Positions 1 through 6,879 of a DNA stretch of 7,841 nucleotides are shown in pieces. The stretch covers positions 1 to 7,841 of the forward strand of contig JAKQYG010000186.1 in NCBI GenBank assembly GCA_023356515.1. Direction: 5' to 3'. Every line of letters starts with the position of its first letter. Within the stretch, counting starts at the first letter, position 1. Position numbers and translations under genes: made by a program. Under the pieces are notes generated by a model that was not told where the DNA came from, did not search any database, and saw nothing but the letters and a program-made list of their open reading frames with translations. This stretch comes from Trichodesmium sp. MAG_R04. Lineage in GTDB: Bacteria > Cyanobacteriota > Cyanobacteriia > Cyanobacteriales > Microcoleaceae.

Positions 1-1329
1 TCCATAGTTAACATCAAGTAAGGCAAAACCACGACTTGTCCAATATTGAATTTTTAAGCTTAAACTACTAGAAGTTGCTCCTGTTGGACCACCATGACTT
101 TTAACTAAAAGAGGTGGTTTTTCTCCTAAAGGTGCTGTGTAATCTTTGTTAGTCGGAGGGTAAAATAAACCATAAGCAGTCTTACCATTTTCTGTAAGAA
201 ATTCTATTGTTTGAGGAATAGATAAATAACCAGAATCAATTTTTAAATCTGTAGAACGTTTTAAAATATCAATGCCAACTGTCGATGGATTTATTTGTAT
301 AATTGAACTAGGTTCTGTGGGGGAACTTCCCAGAAAACAAACTTTGTTGTCTTTTGCTTTTAAAGAAGTAATAGAAGTGTAGGATATTTCTATTTCCTCT
401 AGATGTTTTTTAGTAGTATCAAGAGTTGCCAAATGCCAAATTCCATTCCGAGAAAAAGTGCAGAGGATTTTGTTAGCTTCTATGAAGGCATAAGTAGACA
501 TTCCAAATACCCATTGTGGCATTCCAAACTCGGCATTTAAAGAATACAATATATCTACATTTGCCTTGTCAGTAATTTCGGAAACTTGATAAAGATTCCA
601 CCATAAGGAGCGATCGCTCACAAAACATAACATTCCATCTGGAGACCACTGGGGTTGAAAAATAGATTCTTCTTTTCCTCCAGCCACGAACTTATGTTCA
701 TCCAATGAACCATCTATATTCACCTGAGCTACCCACAGTTCCGTACCATCCCAAGGCATATTTGGATGATTCCAGCTAATCCAACAAAGCTTGGAACCAT
801 CAGGACTCAAACGTGGTGAGGCATAAAAATCATAACCCTCTGCTAAGATCTGGATATCTTCTCCATTTTTGAGGTTAATGCTAACTATCCTATTGGTAGG
901 TTCCCCATCCTTTGTATGATCTTCTTGAATACAAATTAGGCGATCGCGCTGTTTGTCTATTACAGCATCAGCATAACGTAGGTCTGCTGATGGGGTTAAA
1001 GGTTGAGGTTCTATTCCTGGTGTTTGGCGATAAAGACGTTGGTCTTGGAAGTTCGAAAAATATATCGTACCATCTGCCACTAAGAAAGCTCCACCACCGT
1101 ATTCATGGACCCGGGTACGTACATTAAAAGGTGGAGGGGTAATATCAGTTGTCTGTCCATCTGGAGTATGGCGCACAATTACATTTCTTCCACCCTCCGA
1201 AGGTCGTCCTTCAATCCAGTAGATATCATCACCATCAATGTTGATACTACTCAATCCAATTGTTCCAGCTACAATTAAATCGGTAGTTATAGGCGATTTC
1301 CAAGAACCTAATGGTGCTATTTGTGTCAT
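1..1329 (-). CDS. S9 family peptidase (prolyl oligopeptidase / acylaminoacyl-peptidase type), 3'-truncated by the window edge
   Basis: An open frame of 443 codons starts at ATG 1329-1327 and runs off the left edge with no stop, so the C-terminal third is missing. The N-terminal part reads as the beta-propeller of S9 peptidases: RTRVHEYGGG at residues 71-80 is the family's usual N-terminal signature, and several SPDG-type blade motifs follow. The alpha/beta-hydrolase domain begins near residue 375, with the HGGP oxyanion-type motif at 412-415 and ending in LLDVNYG. Family members are about 600-650 residues, and the catalytic Ser, Asp and His should lie outside the window. The role is probably cytoplasmic hydrolysis of short peptides or acyl-peptides; the exact substrate is unknown. 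It lies downstream of the fusion gene on the same strand but has its own promoter-like sequence. No clear Shine-Dalgarno sequence precedes the ATG. Confidence 0.9.
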   Translation of the reverse strand, partial: MTQIAPLGSWKSPITTDLIVAGTIGLSSINIDGDDIYWIEGRPSEGGRNVIVRHTPDGQTTDITPPPFNVRTRVHEYGGGAFLVADGTIYFSNFQDQRLYRQTPGIEPQPLTPSADLRYADAVIDKQRDRLICIQEDHTKDGEPTNRIVSINLKNGEDIQILAEGYDFYASPRLSPDGSKLCWISWNHPNMPWDGTELWVAQVNIDGSLDEHKFVAGGKEESIFQPQWSPDGMLCFVSDRSLWWNLYQVSEITDKANVDILYSLNAEFGMPQWVFGMSTYAFIEANKILCTFSRNGIWHLATLDTTKKHLEEIEISYTSITSLKAKDNKVCFLGSSPTEPSSIIQINPSTVGIDILKRSTDLKIDSGYLSIPQTIEFLTENGKTAYGLFYPPTNKDYTAPLGEKPPLLVKSHGGPTGATSSSLSLKIQYWTSRGFALLDVNYG

Positions 1330-1346
1330 AGTTAGGATGAATATAT

Positions 1347-1374
1347 ACTATAGCATTTACTTTAATTTTGTCAT
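1347..1374 (-). promoter_or_regulatory. Sigma70-type promoter of the S9 peptidase gene
   Basis: Reading the minus strand, ATGACA (5/6 match to TTGACA) at 1374-1369 is followed after 16 bp by TATAGT (5/6 match to TATAAT) at 1352-1347. A TG dinucleotide one base before the -10 gives an extended -10. The start codon of the peptidase lies 17 bp past the -10, so the leader would be very short (about 10 nt). This fits the lack of a Shine-Dalgarno sequence. It is a prediction from sequence only. Confidence 0.5.
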
Positions 1375-1387
1375 TGTCAATTGTCAA
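1368..1387. repeat. Heptamer repeats TTGTCAA (short tandem repeat of cyanobacterial type)
   Basis: Two exact TTGTCAA units (1374-1380 and 1381-1387) follow a partial unit, TTGTCA (1368-1373). On the minus strand they read TTGACAA in tandem and form or overlap the -35 element of the peptidase promoter. Such heptamer short tandem repeats are common between genes in filamentous cyanobacteria. Each unit resembles a -35 hexamer. Confidence 0.7.
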
Positions 1388-1508
1388 GTCCTAAATATTC
1401 CATTTCATTTAATATTAACAGGACTTGGGGAAAGGTACTACCTATAGATTTAAAAACTATTGCGCAATAGTTTTAAGCGCTATATGTAGCCTCGCTACGT
1501 AAGTCCTA
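1385..1508. repeat. Palindromic repeat element with AAGTCCT/AGGACTT ends (MITE-like, degenerate)
   Basis: Three copies of one short motif lie in alternating orientation: CAAGTCCT (1385-1392), AGGACTTG (1420-1427) and AAGTCCT (1501-1507). The first and second bound an imperfect inverted repeat that also pairs AATATT stretches. The second and third bound an 88-bp block. That block contains a perfect 22-bp palindrome at 1453-1474 and a GTAGC-CTC-GCTAC hairpin at 1486-1498. The termini match the element at 7252-7359, which points to a dispersed family. No transposase is inside and no clear target duplication is seen. The block lies between the stop of the fusion gene and the peptidase promoter. 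Confidence 0.6.
1453..1474 (-). terminator. Perfect palindrome after the fusion gene; possible transcription terminator
   Basis: The 11-base half-site AAAACTATTGC is followed at once by its exact reverse complement. In minus-strand RNA the second arm ends in a run of five U. It stands 54 bp past the stop of the 662-codon gene. A hairpin with no spare loop bases and few G-C pairs is a weak terminator, and the palindrome may simply be part of the surrounding repeat element. Confidence 0.3.
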
Positions 1509-1527
1509 ATTAATTAAATTAAACGAA

Positions 1528-3516
1528 TTACTCTAAACTTAAATCTTTGAGCAAATCACTGACAAGGTCTCGGTCATCTTGAGTTAATAAACGATGCTTA
1601 ACGGGGTAAACCTTATAATCTACTCCGCCTATTTCTTGTCTCAAGACAGAAATTGTTGTTTTAACAGCATCATAACCTATCTGAAGACCAGACTGATCAA
1701 TCATCAACTCTAAAGGACTATTGGGATCAAGTAACATTTTAGCTTTATTTCTCGACAGATCTACAATTCCAAAAACCTTAACTTTTCTAATTAAACCAGA
1801 TTCTGCCACTGCTGCAACTGCCATCTCCGTTGCTATATTTGACCCACCCCAAAGTATCTGAACATCAGGATTATCTTTAAGTAGTTTTTTCACTTTTATA
1901 ATATCACTATCAAAAGCAACACTAACAGAGTCGATGATTTTAAAAGAAATACCCGATTCGTTAATCGCTTTTAATACTCCTCGAAGATAAGGATAATAGC
2001 GCTCATAAATAGCACCATCAACTAAAGCAATTTGAACTGATTTTGAGGGGAAATTAGTTAGTAAATTCTTTTGAGTCCATTCTGCTATATATTGCCCTGA
2101 ATCATAGCCCATTTGAAAACTATCCGTACTATAGCAAGCAATGGCTAAATCTTCTGCATCCATAGGGTCAAAGCAGAAATCAACAGTGAGAATAGCCACT
2201 CCAGCATCCCTAGCTAGTTTAAGCGCATCAAGTGACTTCACAGGATCTTCAGGTGTTAAGATAATCCCATCAATACCATCCTTAATTAACTGATTAATTA
2301 TTTTGGCTTCGTTCTCGACGCCACTGGAATAAGAAATTACCCAAATTTCGACACGACGGTTAGCAGCACGACGCATCCCCAATTCATAGGCATCGAAAAG
2401 ACTGTGACGATTTTCTGGTTTGAGCAAAGCTATCCTTAAACGAGGTAATCGTGCTTGTTTTATCTGCTGTGCCCAATTAGGCATCCTCTTGGTTTCTTGC
2501 CAATTTTTAGCCTGTTTAATTTGAAAGATTGACCACATTTTTGCTCCCCACAGATCAGCCCCTTTTAATTTTGCTTCTCGCAGATTAGCAGGTTTTAATT
2601 GCGCTCCTCTCCCGTTAGTCTTGCTACTTAAATTAGTAAAACGCAACGAAGCATTCTCTAGATTAGCTTTATAAAAATCAGCTCCTCTTAAATCTGCTCG
2701 ATTCAAATTCGCTGATTGTAAGTTGGCTCGATAGAAAATAGCATCATGGAAATTAGCCCATAAACCTCTAATATTGACTAGATTCGCTTCATAGAAATCG
2801 GCTGTATCAAGATTAGCTTTATACAAATTACTATTATCTAAATTACTGTTTCGGAGTTTGGCTTTCTTTAAATTGGCTTGTGCTAAATTTGCACCTTGTA
2901 AATTGACGCCCGTTAGATTCGCACCTTCTAAATCAGCATTGGCTAAGTTTGCACCTTCGAGATTACTCCCTTGTAAATTAATTCCGACAAGATTAGCACC
3001 TGAGAGATCGGCTCCTGTTAAATTTGAATAGGAGAGATCCATTGAATATTTATTAACCTTCAGTAAACCCTGAGTGAAAGATAAAGATTGGCAAGGATCA
3101 AGGGTAAGATTAACCATCTTTGCTTTCACTGCTTTTAGTCCTGGATTACCTTTGCAAGATTTATTTAAAACTTTCAGGGCAGCAATTCGTCCATCACTAT
3201 GTTCATAGCCAGATTCTTTACGTAGAACATTTCGAGCCTCTTGTATCTCTTGTTTTTTTCGATTGGGTATGGCAATCACATAAGATACTAAGGCAAACAA
3301 CAGTGCGCTCTGACTTAACACAACCGCTAACTTGAATAAAGAAATATTTTGCACCCATTTAACAAAATCAGAAATTTTCGTATCTAAAATAGAAATTGGC
3401 TTTAATAGTTGAGGTTCTTTTAATATAGCCTCTTCAGAATTACTTTTAGATTTTTCAGGATTGGGAGATTCAGAGTTACTCATTTCTTCTAGTAAATTTT
3501 TGTCTTTTTTATCCAT
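1528..3516 (-). CDS. Membrane-anchored pentapeptide-repeat protein fused to a sugar-type periplasmic-binding domain
   Basis: The protein has 662 residues. Residues 1-58 are a charged, Ser/Glu/Lys-rich tail. One hydrophobic helix spans about 61-84. A linker with RIAALKVLN (110-118) follows. Pentapeptide repeats of the A(D/N)LXX type run from about 158 to 327, for example SNLTGADLSGANL, and should fold as a right-handed beta-solenoid. Residues 358-650 form a type-1 periplasmic-binding domain of the RbsB/TorT kind (Peripla_BP_4-like): IDGIILTPEDP at 415-425, AGVAILTVDF at 438-447 and QILWGGSN at 553-560. Such domains bind sugars or other small ligands. The domain order suggests an anchored ligand sensor or scaffold, but the ligand and partners are unknown. 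AGGAG lies 9 nt before the ATG and supports the start. It was probably an operon with the binding-protein gene upstream before a duplication separated them. The fusion is unusual. Confidence 0.85.
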   Translation of the reverse strand: MDKKDKNLLEEMSNSESPNPEKSKSNSEEAILKEPQLLKPISILDTKISDFVKWVQNISLFKLAVVLSQSALLFALVSYVIAIPNRKKQEIQEARNVLRKESGYEHSDGRIAALKVLNKSCKGNPGLKAVKAKMVNLTLDPCQSLSFTQGLLKVNKYSMDLSYSNLTGADLSGANLVGINLQGSNLEGANLANADLEGANLTGVNLQGANLAQANLKKAKLRNSNLDNSNLYKANLDTADFYEANLVNIRGLWANFHDAIFYRANLQSANLNRADLRGADFYKANLENASLRFTNLSSKTNGRGAQLKPANLREAKLKGADLWGAKMWSIFQIKQAKNWQETKRMPNWAQQIKQARLPRLRIALLKPENRHSLFDAYELGMRRAANRRVEIWVISYSSGVENEAKIINQLIKDGIDGIILTPEDPVKSLDALKLARDAGVAILTVDFCFDPMDAEDLAIACYSTDSFQMGYDSGQYIAEWTQKNLLTNFPSKSVQIALVDGAIYERYYPYLRGVLKAINESGISFKIIDSVSVAFDSDIIKVKKLLKDNPDVQILWGGSNIATEMAVAAVAESGLIRKVKVFGIVDLSRNKAKMLLDPNSPLELMIDQSGLQIGYDAVKTTISVLRQEIGGVDYKVYPVKHRLLTQDDRDLVSDLLKDLSLE
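2536..3045 (-). repeat. Coding tandem repeats (15-bp period) of the pentapeptide solenoid
   Basis: In the fusion gene, residues about 158-327 repeat every five codons with L or F at the centre and A two places before it. At DNA level this gives a degenerate 15-bp tandem repeat, with many units ending in AAATTGG, AGATTAG or AAATTTG on the plus strand. It is protein-coding and does not need to be read as a separate DNA element. Confidence 0.85.
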
Positions 3517-3525
3517 TAGTAATTT

Positions 3526-3530
3526 CTCCT
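3526..3530 (-). promoter_or_regulatory. Ribosome binding site AGGAG of the fusion gene
   Basis: AGGAG on the minus strand ends 9 nt before ATG 3516-3514. In the duplicated upstream copy the matching site has decayed to a form without AGGAG, which fits that copy being dead. Confidence 0.75.
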
Positions 3531-3555
3531 ATAAAAAAACAATAAAAATCAATAA

Positions 3556-4051
3556 TTATTGAAACATATCCCTTAACATATCTTTCTTTAAATCTTGAAA
3601 TCCTTGAGGGGTAAAAATATTTATTAAAACCAGGTCAGAAGACTGAGTTCGGTTTTGAGTAAAATCAATCGCAATACCACCTAAATCAAATTTGGAATTA
3701 GCAACTTGTTTTAAAAAACTAGCATGATTGATTTTTCCTGGTATTGTTTTGAGAATTTTTAAAGTCATTTTTCCGACAATATATCCTTCTAAAGATACAT
3801 GGTCAAACTCGCTTTTTAGTTTAGATTTTGCCTCTTGAACAATAGGTATATCAGAGTCTAATGAGGGAACAACTTCTGTTATAATTGCTTTATCTGTAAC
3901 TCCGTATTCTTCTAAGTTGAACTGTAGTTCTTCTTTATGGGTGAATGACAGGGAAGAGACGACCCAATGCTCTCCTTCCTCTTGAGCTAAATTAATAAAT
4001 CGTGCTATATTACTAGCAGTTCCTGCTGTAATGACTAATTTACAGTTTATT
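3556..4051 (-). pseudogene. 5'-truncated second copy of the substrate-binding-protein gene
   Basis: The frame runs open from about 4090 to the stop at 3556-3558 and matches the last 165 or so residues of the intact protein encoded at 4159-5499. Its start is NCKLVITAGT against NCRLVVTAAT in the intact copy, and both end DMFQ/DIFQ with their stops 603 bp apart. Over the last 70 residues I count 52 identities. The signal peptide and first lobe are missing. No ATG or GTG opens the frame near the joint, and the first internal ATG (3768) has no Shine-Dalgarno sequence, so I call it a pseudogene. The frame nevertheless has no stop despite about 20% base divergence over much of its length. Confidence 0.8.
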
Positions 4052-4118
4052 AAAGGTTTGTGAAATATTGAAAAACTCAGGGTTACTTATTTATTCTTGT
4101 AAATTTTTTTCTATTCAT
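4052..4118 (-). pseudogene. Remnant of the 5' end of a second fusion-gene copy
   Basis: ATG 4118-4116 and the bases after it align with the start of the living fusion gene (ATG 3516). Shared stretches include AAATTTAC, AGTAAC and CTGA, but about five bases are lost. The frame now ends after 11 codons (MNRKKFTRINK, then TAA). It stops being recognisable near 4055, where the truncated binding-protein copy begins. The spacer between the intact binding-protein stop and this ATG is 40 bp, against 39 bp in the other copy. Confidence 0.7.
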
Positions 4119-4158
4119 GAGTAATTTTTCCGATAAAGAAACCAATCAGAATTAATAA

Positions 4159-5499
4159 TTATTGGAATATATCCCTTAGTTTATCTTTATTTAAATGTTT
4201 AAATCCTTGAGGGCTAAAAACAGTTATTAAAATCAGGTCAGAGGACTGATTTCGACCTTCAGTAAAATCAATTGCAACACCACCTAGATCAAATTTGGAA
4301 ATAGCAACTTGTCTTAAAAAACTATCACGATTAATTTCTCCTGGTATTGTTTTGAGAATTTTTAAAGTCATTTTTCCGACAATATATCCTTCTAAAGATA
4401 CATGGTCAAACTCGCTTTTTAGCTTAGATTTTGCCTCTTGAACAATAGGTAGATCAGAGTCTAAGGAGGGAACAATTTCTGTCTTAATCACTTTGTCTGT
4501 GATCCCGTATTCTTCTAAGTCGAACTGTAATTCTTTTGTATGAGCACCTGACAGGGCGGAAATGATCCAATATTCTCCTTTGTCTTGAGCTAAGTAAATA
4601 AATCGTGCAAGATTCCCATAAGTTGCTGCTGTAACTACTAATCTACAGTTGATTCCCGTATTTTTTTCCCACTGTTTTAATGAGTTATAACCTTCCTTTA
4701 CATAGGGAGTGTGACGAGTATAAAATCCTATGGGACTAAGAAAAGGATTGCCTTTATTGCCCTTTTCTTTATACTCTAAAACTTGGTCATAGGCGCGTAA
4801 GGTGTTCTCTTCAGCCTGTGCTTTGACTAAAGCGTCTCTGACTGCTTTTAATCCTGACATACCATAGCTGTCATCTTGAACATAAGCACAGATTTCATAG
4901 GGTTTGACTCCAGCATTTAAAGCCATTGTAACCACAGTTTCTATTTCCTGTGCATAACTCGCACGATAATTAATGATTAGTTCAGATGGCGATCGCAAAA
5001 GTTGAGAACCAGTATAAAAACCAACGGCAGGAATATTGTTTATCTTTAAAATTGGCAATGTTTCTTTGGCGGTTGGTGTACCAAAATTTCCAATCATCAA
5101 AAAAATACCAGATTGAATCAACTTTTGTGTCTTTTGACGAGTAACTAGAGGCTCATAATAATCATTTTCAAAGATTAACTGAATTTTTTTTCCCTGTACT
5201 AATTGGTCATCTAGTGCAGTTTTTAAACCAGATTTCATCCTATTACCATAAATCTCTTCTGGTCCTTCTAAAGCGAGGACTGAGCCTAGTCGAATTGTTT
5301 GTTGAGTAATTCCTTCTTGGGAAATTGTATGATCTGAATTTTTTGAATCTACATTTTCATTTAATTGAACATCAGTAGTAGGGTTTCTAAGACGGTTAGG
5401 ACTACAAGCCCAAGTACAAATCATCAGAAAACCCATACAACTTGCTAAGATGGTGGGACTTAAATTTCGTTGGTGATCTCTTTTTTTTTCTGTAGTCAT
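4159..5499 (-). CDS. ABC-type substrate-binding protein (branched-chain amino-acid type, Peripla_BP_6-like), putative lipoprotein
   Basis: The protein has 446 residues. The N-terminus has basic residues, a hydrophobic stretch (about 15-30) and CTWAC with Cys32, a relaxed lipobox, so an anchored periplasmic lipoprotein is likely but not certain. The mature part shows the LivK-type fold: TIRLGSVLALEGPEEIYGN at 67-85, then GNFGTPTAKETLPILK and IPAVGFYTGS in the first lobe. The second lobe includes YEICAYVQDDSYGMSGLKA. The family binds amino acids, amides or related solutes for uptake or sensing; the ligand here is unknown. No permease or ATPase gene is nearby. Downstream stands the fusion gene, originally about 40 bp away. 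No clear Shine-Dalgarno sequence precedes the ATG, and no strong promoter was found upstream. The C-terminal third is duplicated downstream. Confidence 0.85.
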   Translation of the reverse strand: MTTEKKRDHQRNLSPTILASCMGFLMICTWACSPNRLRNPTTDVQLNENVDSKNSDHTISQEGITQQTIRLGSVLALEGPEEIYGNRMKSGLKTALDDQLVQGKKIQLIFENDYYEPLVTRQKTQKLIQSGIFLMIGNFGTPTAKETLPILKINNIPAVGFYTGSQLLRSPSELIINYRASYAQEIETVVTMALNAGVKPYEICAYVQDDSYGMSGLKAVRDALVKAQAEENTLRAYDQVLEYKEKGNKGNPFLSPIGFYTRHTPYVKEGYNSLKQWEKNTGINCRLVVTAATYGNLARFIYLAQDKGEYWIISALSGAHTKELQFDLEEYGITDKVIKTEIVPSLDSDLPIVQEAKSKLKSEFDHVSLEGYIVGKMTLKILKTIPGEINRDSFLRQVAISKFDLGGVAIDFTEGRNQSSDLILITVFSPQGFKHLNKDKLRDIFQ

Positions 5500-5733
5500 A
5501 TCTAAAATATCGCTTCAAACAAGGTTTGTCTTAAGTAGAGCAAGCTCAAAAAAAGAAGTTGTATATTAGCTATAAAATGTAAAAATAAGTTGTACAAATT
5601 TGATTTTAGATAAATTGTGAAATTTAGCTGCCATTAAATTTAGTTTTTATAAAAACCTATTTGGGTTACTTTGACATGAATCCTTATTTATAACAAGATT
5701 TTCTGATCAAGCATATGTAAATTGTAACATATC
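5500..5733. other. AT-rich intergenic region upstream of the binding-protein gene
   Basis: I see no gene here. It holds a perfect 14-bp palindrome (GTTTTTATAAAAAC, 5643-5656). It should contain the minus-strand promoter of the binding-protein gene, but only weak matches exist, for example TTGTAC with a TATAGC 17 bp on, so none is called. Confidence 0.5.
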
Positions 5734-6117
5734 TTAACTGACTTTTTCCAACTTCTCTATATTCCATTGAATTTTACTCTGCTGAAATATTCTATCTGTA
5801 TACAGCATGGTTTCAGGATGATGTTTATGGGGCATGGAGGGAATTTGAGCTCCATTTGATTTTATCCTCTGTTCAGAGTTTCAGATGCGACTCTTTCCAT
5901 GGCGATCGCGATCGCTGAAGAGATAGACTATTCTCTTTCTTTCTAATTCTGTTTGGGATTTTTCTGTGCTGGGGAGATGTTTGTCAATTAAACTGGTTTT
6001 ATTTTCTAGATAGATTTCGCGGTCGATACCACTTATATCCTTGTTTTGTGAACTGGCAATGATAAAGAAAGTAATTTTACAGATGTGCAAGAGATTATAT
6101 TCCGGGAATGTTGGCAT
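5734..6117 (-). pseudogene. Possible degenerate ORF of unknown family, one in-frame stop
   Basis: One minus-strand frame of 127 codons contains a single TGA (5881-5883). Upstream of it are 78 codons from ATG 6117. Downstream are 48 codons ending MLYTDRIFQQSKIQWNIEKL and a TAA at 5734-5736. I recognise no family. The first 30 or so codons overlap the plus-strand HTH segment antisense, so the true gene, if any, covers only about 5734-6080. The second half has hydrophilic, helical-looking composition. A chance open frame is quite possible. Confidence 0.22.
5902..5915. repeat. Two overlapping HIP1 octamers
   Basis: GCGATCGC at 5902-5909 and again at 5908-5915 share two bases. HIP1 is the highly over-represented palindrome of many cyanobacterial genomes. 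Other copies lie at 610-617, 940-947, 4989-4996, 6725-6732 and 7426-7433. Confidence 0.9.
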
Positions 6118-6879
6118 GGAAGGTATTCTTATCAGGAGATAGCAAAGCTTTATAGTTATGAATATGAATATATTAAGTCCACGGCAGCTAAACTTTGGAA
6201 ATGTTTATCGGTAGCTTTTGGTGAAAAGGTAAAAAAGGGCAATCTAAAATCAGTGATTAATCGTTATCTGAGGCGACAGCATATTACTTTTAATCGTAAT
6301 ATTTTTGAGATAAAAGCCACAGGTTGTGCTTCACAGAATGTAAGTAAAAAAAGCCAATTAGTTCATGTAAATCAATCTTAATGCTGTCAGTTATATACAG
6401 ATAAATTCAGCACTGCTGAAAAAAAAGAAAATCAAAGCAGAAATATTACTACTCCAGAATCAGGAAATAATCATAATAACTCCTCATTTTCTCAACTTTC
6501 TCAGTCTTTACTTCAAGAAGCTGAAGCCAAAATTGCCGAAGCTTTAGACAGTATAGACGTGACTTTTTTTATGAGCCCAAACATTAGATTAACTACTCCA
6601 GAAGGTAAATACAATTTGCAGCCAAATTTTGTAATTTACTATGGAGGAAAACTAGGAATTATAGAAATTGATGAGACAGAAAAAGGATTAAATAATGGGG
6701 TAGGTAGTCAGACAGAAAAAAATAGCGATCGCTTGTTATCAAATACTAATATTAATCTTATCAAACATTACGAAGATATTAGGTGTTTTCTAGAATCAGA
6801 TTTAGTCATCAAAGAATTTATAGAGATATTAGGTAATATTAACTCTAGCAGTGATGTTGATAGAAATTTACTTGAGTAA
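6085..6879 (+). pseudogene. HTH-like domain plus PD-(D/E)XK-like nuclease gene, interrupted by an in-frame TAA
   Basis: Two plus-strand open segments share one frame and are separated only by TAA at 6379-6381. The first segment (GTG 6085) contains SYQEIAKLYSYEYEYIKSTA and LWKCLSVAFGEKV. This resembles the N-terminal HTH-like domain seen in front of many cyanobacterial NTPase, WD40 and conflict-type proteins. A Ser/Asn/Gln-rich linker follows. The second segment has a helix EAEAKIAEALDSID (6514-6558), LTTPEGKYNLQPNFVIYYGG and GIIEIDE. This is the core pattern of a restriction-endonuclease-like fold, and it is followed by SDRLL, KHYEDIRCF and a C-terminal EFIEIL helix. The segment after the stop has no start codon before the first nuclease helix, so it is unlikely to be an independent gene. 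The start is also doubtful: the frame is blocked by TGA near 6049, and a one-base slip there would extend it. CAA to TAA is one possible single-base origin of the stop. Confidence 0.65.

Larger units (their letters stand above)
3470..4654. repeat. Tandem duplication with a 603-bp period
   Basis: Copy 1 (about 4654 to 4052) holds the C-terminal third of the intact binding-protein gene, the 40-bp spacer and about 65 bp of a fusion-gene start. Copy 2 (about 4051 to 3470) repeats the same order, and its fusion-gene start belongs to the living gene. Aligned coding bases are offset by exactly 603 from 3556/4159 to 4050/4653. After the two ATGs the offset drifts by small indels. The joint lies at about 4051/4052, where the scrap of fusion-gene start runs straight into the middle of the binding-protein gene. 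Confidence 0.85.

Noticed and set aside
912..1447. Plus-strand frames at 912-1127 and 1238-1447
   Set aside because: They are antisense to, or overlap the promoter of, the S9 peptidase, which has clear family motifs on the minus strand. They show no recognisable protein and no ribosome site.
2536..3045. Regular repeats suggesting a CRISPR array or satellite DNA
   Set aside because: The 15-bp period is in frame and encodes pentapeptide repeats; there are no conserved repeats separated by unique spacers.
3120..3335. Plus-strand frame of 71 codons
   Set aside because: It is fully antisense to the membrane and linker part of the fusion protein, and its sequence resembles no family.
3556..3768. 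Independent 70-residue gene
   Set aside because: It is the tail of the longer truncated copy of the binding-protein gene. The similarity and the open frame continue upstream of this ATG, and no Shine-Dalgarno sequence precedes it.
1528..5499. Complete ABC transporter operon
   Set aside because: Only binding proteins are present; no permease with several membrane helices and no Walker-motif ATPase can be found on either strand.
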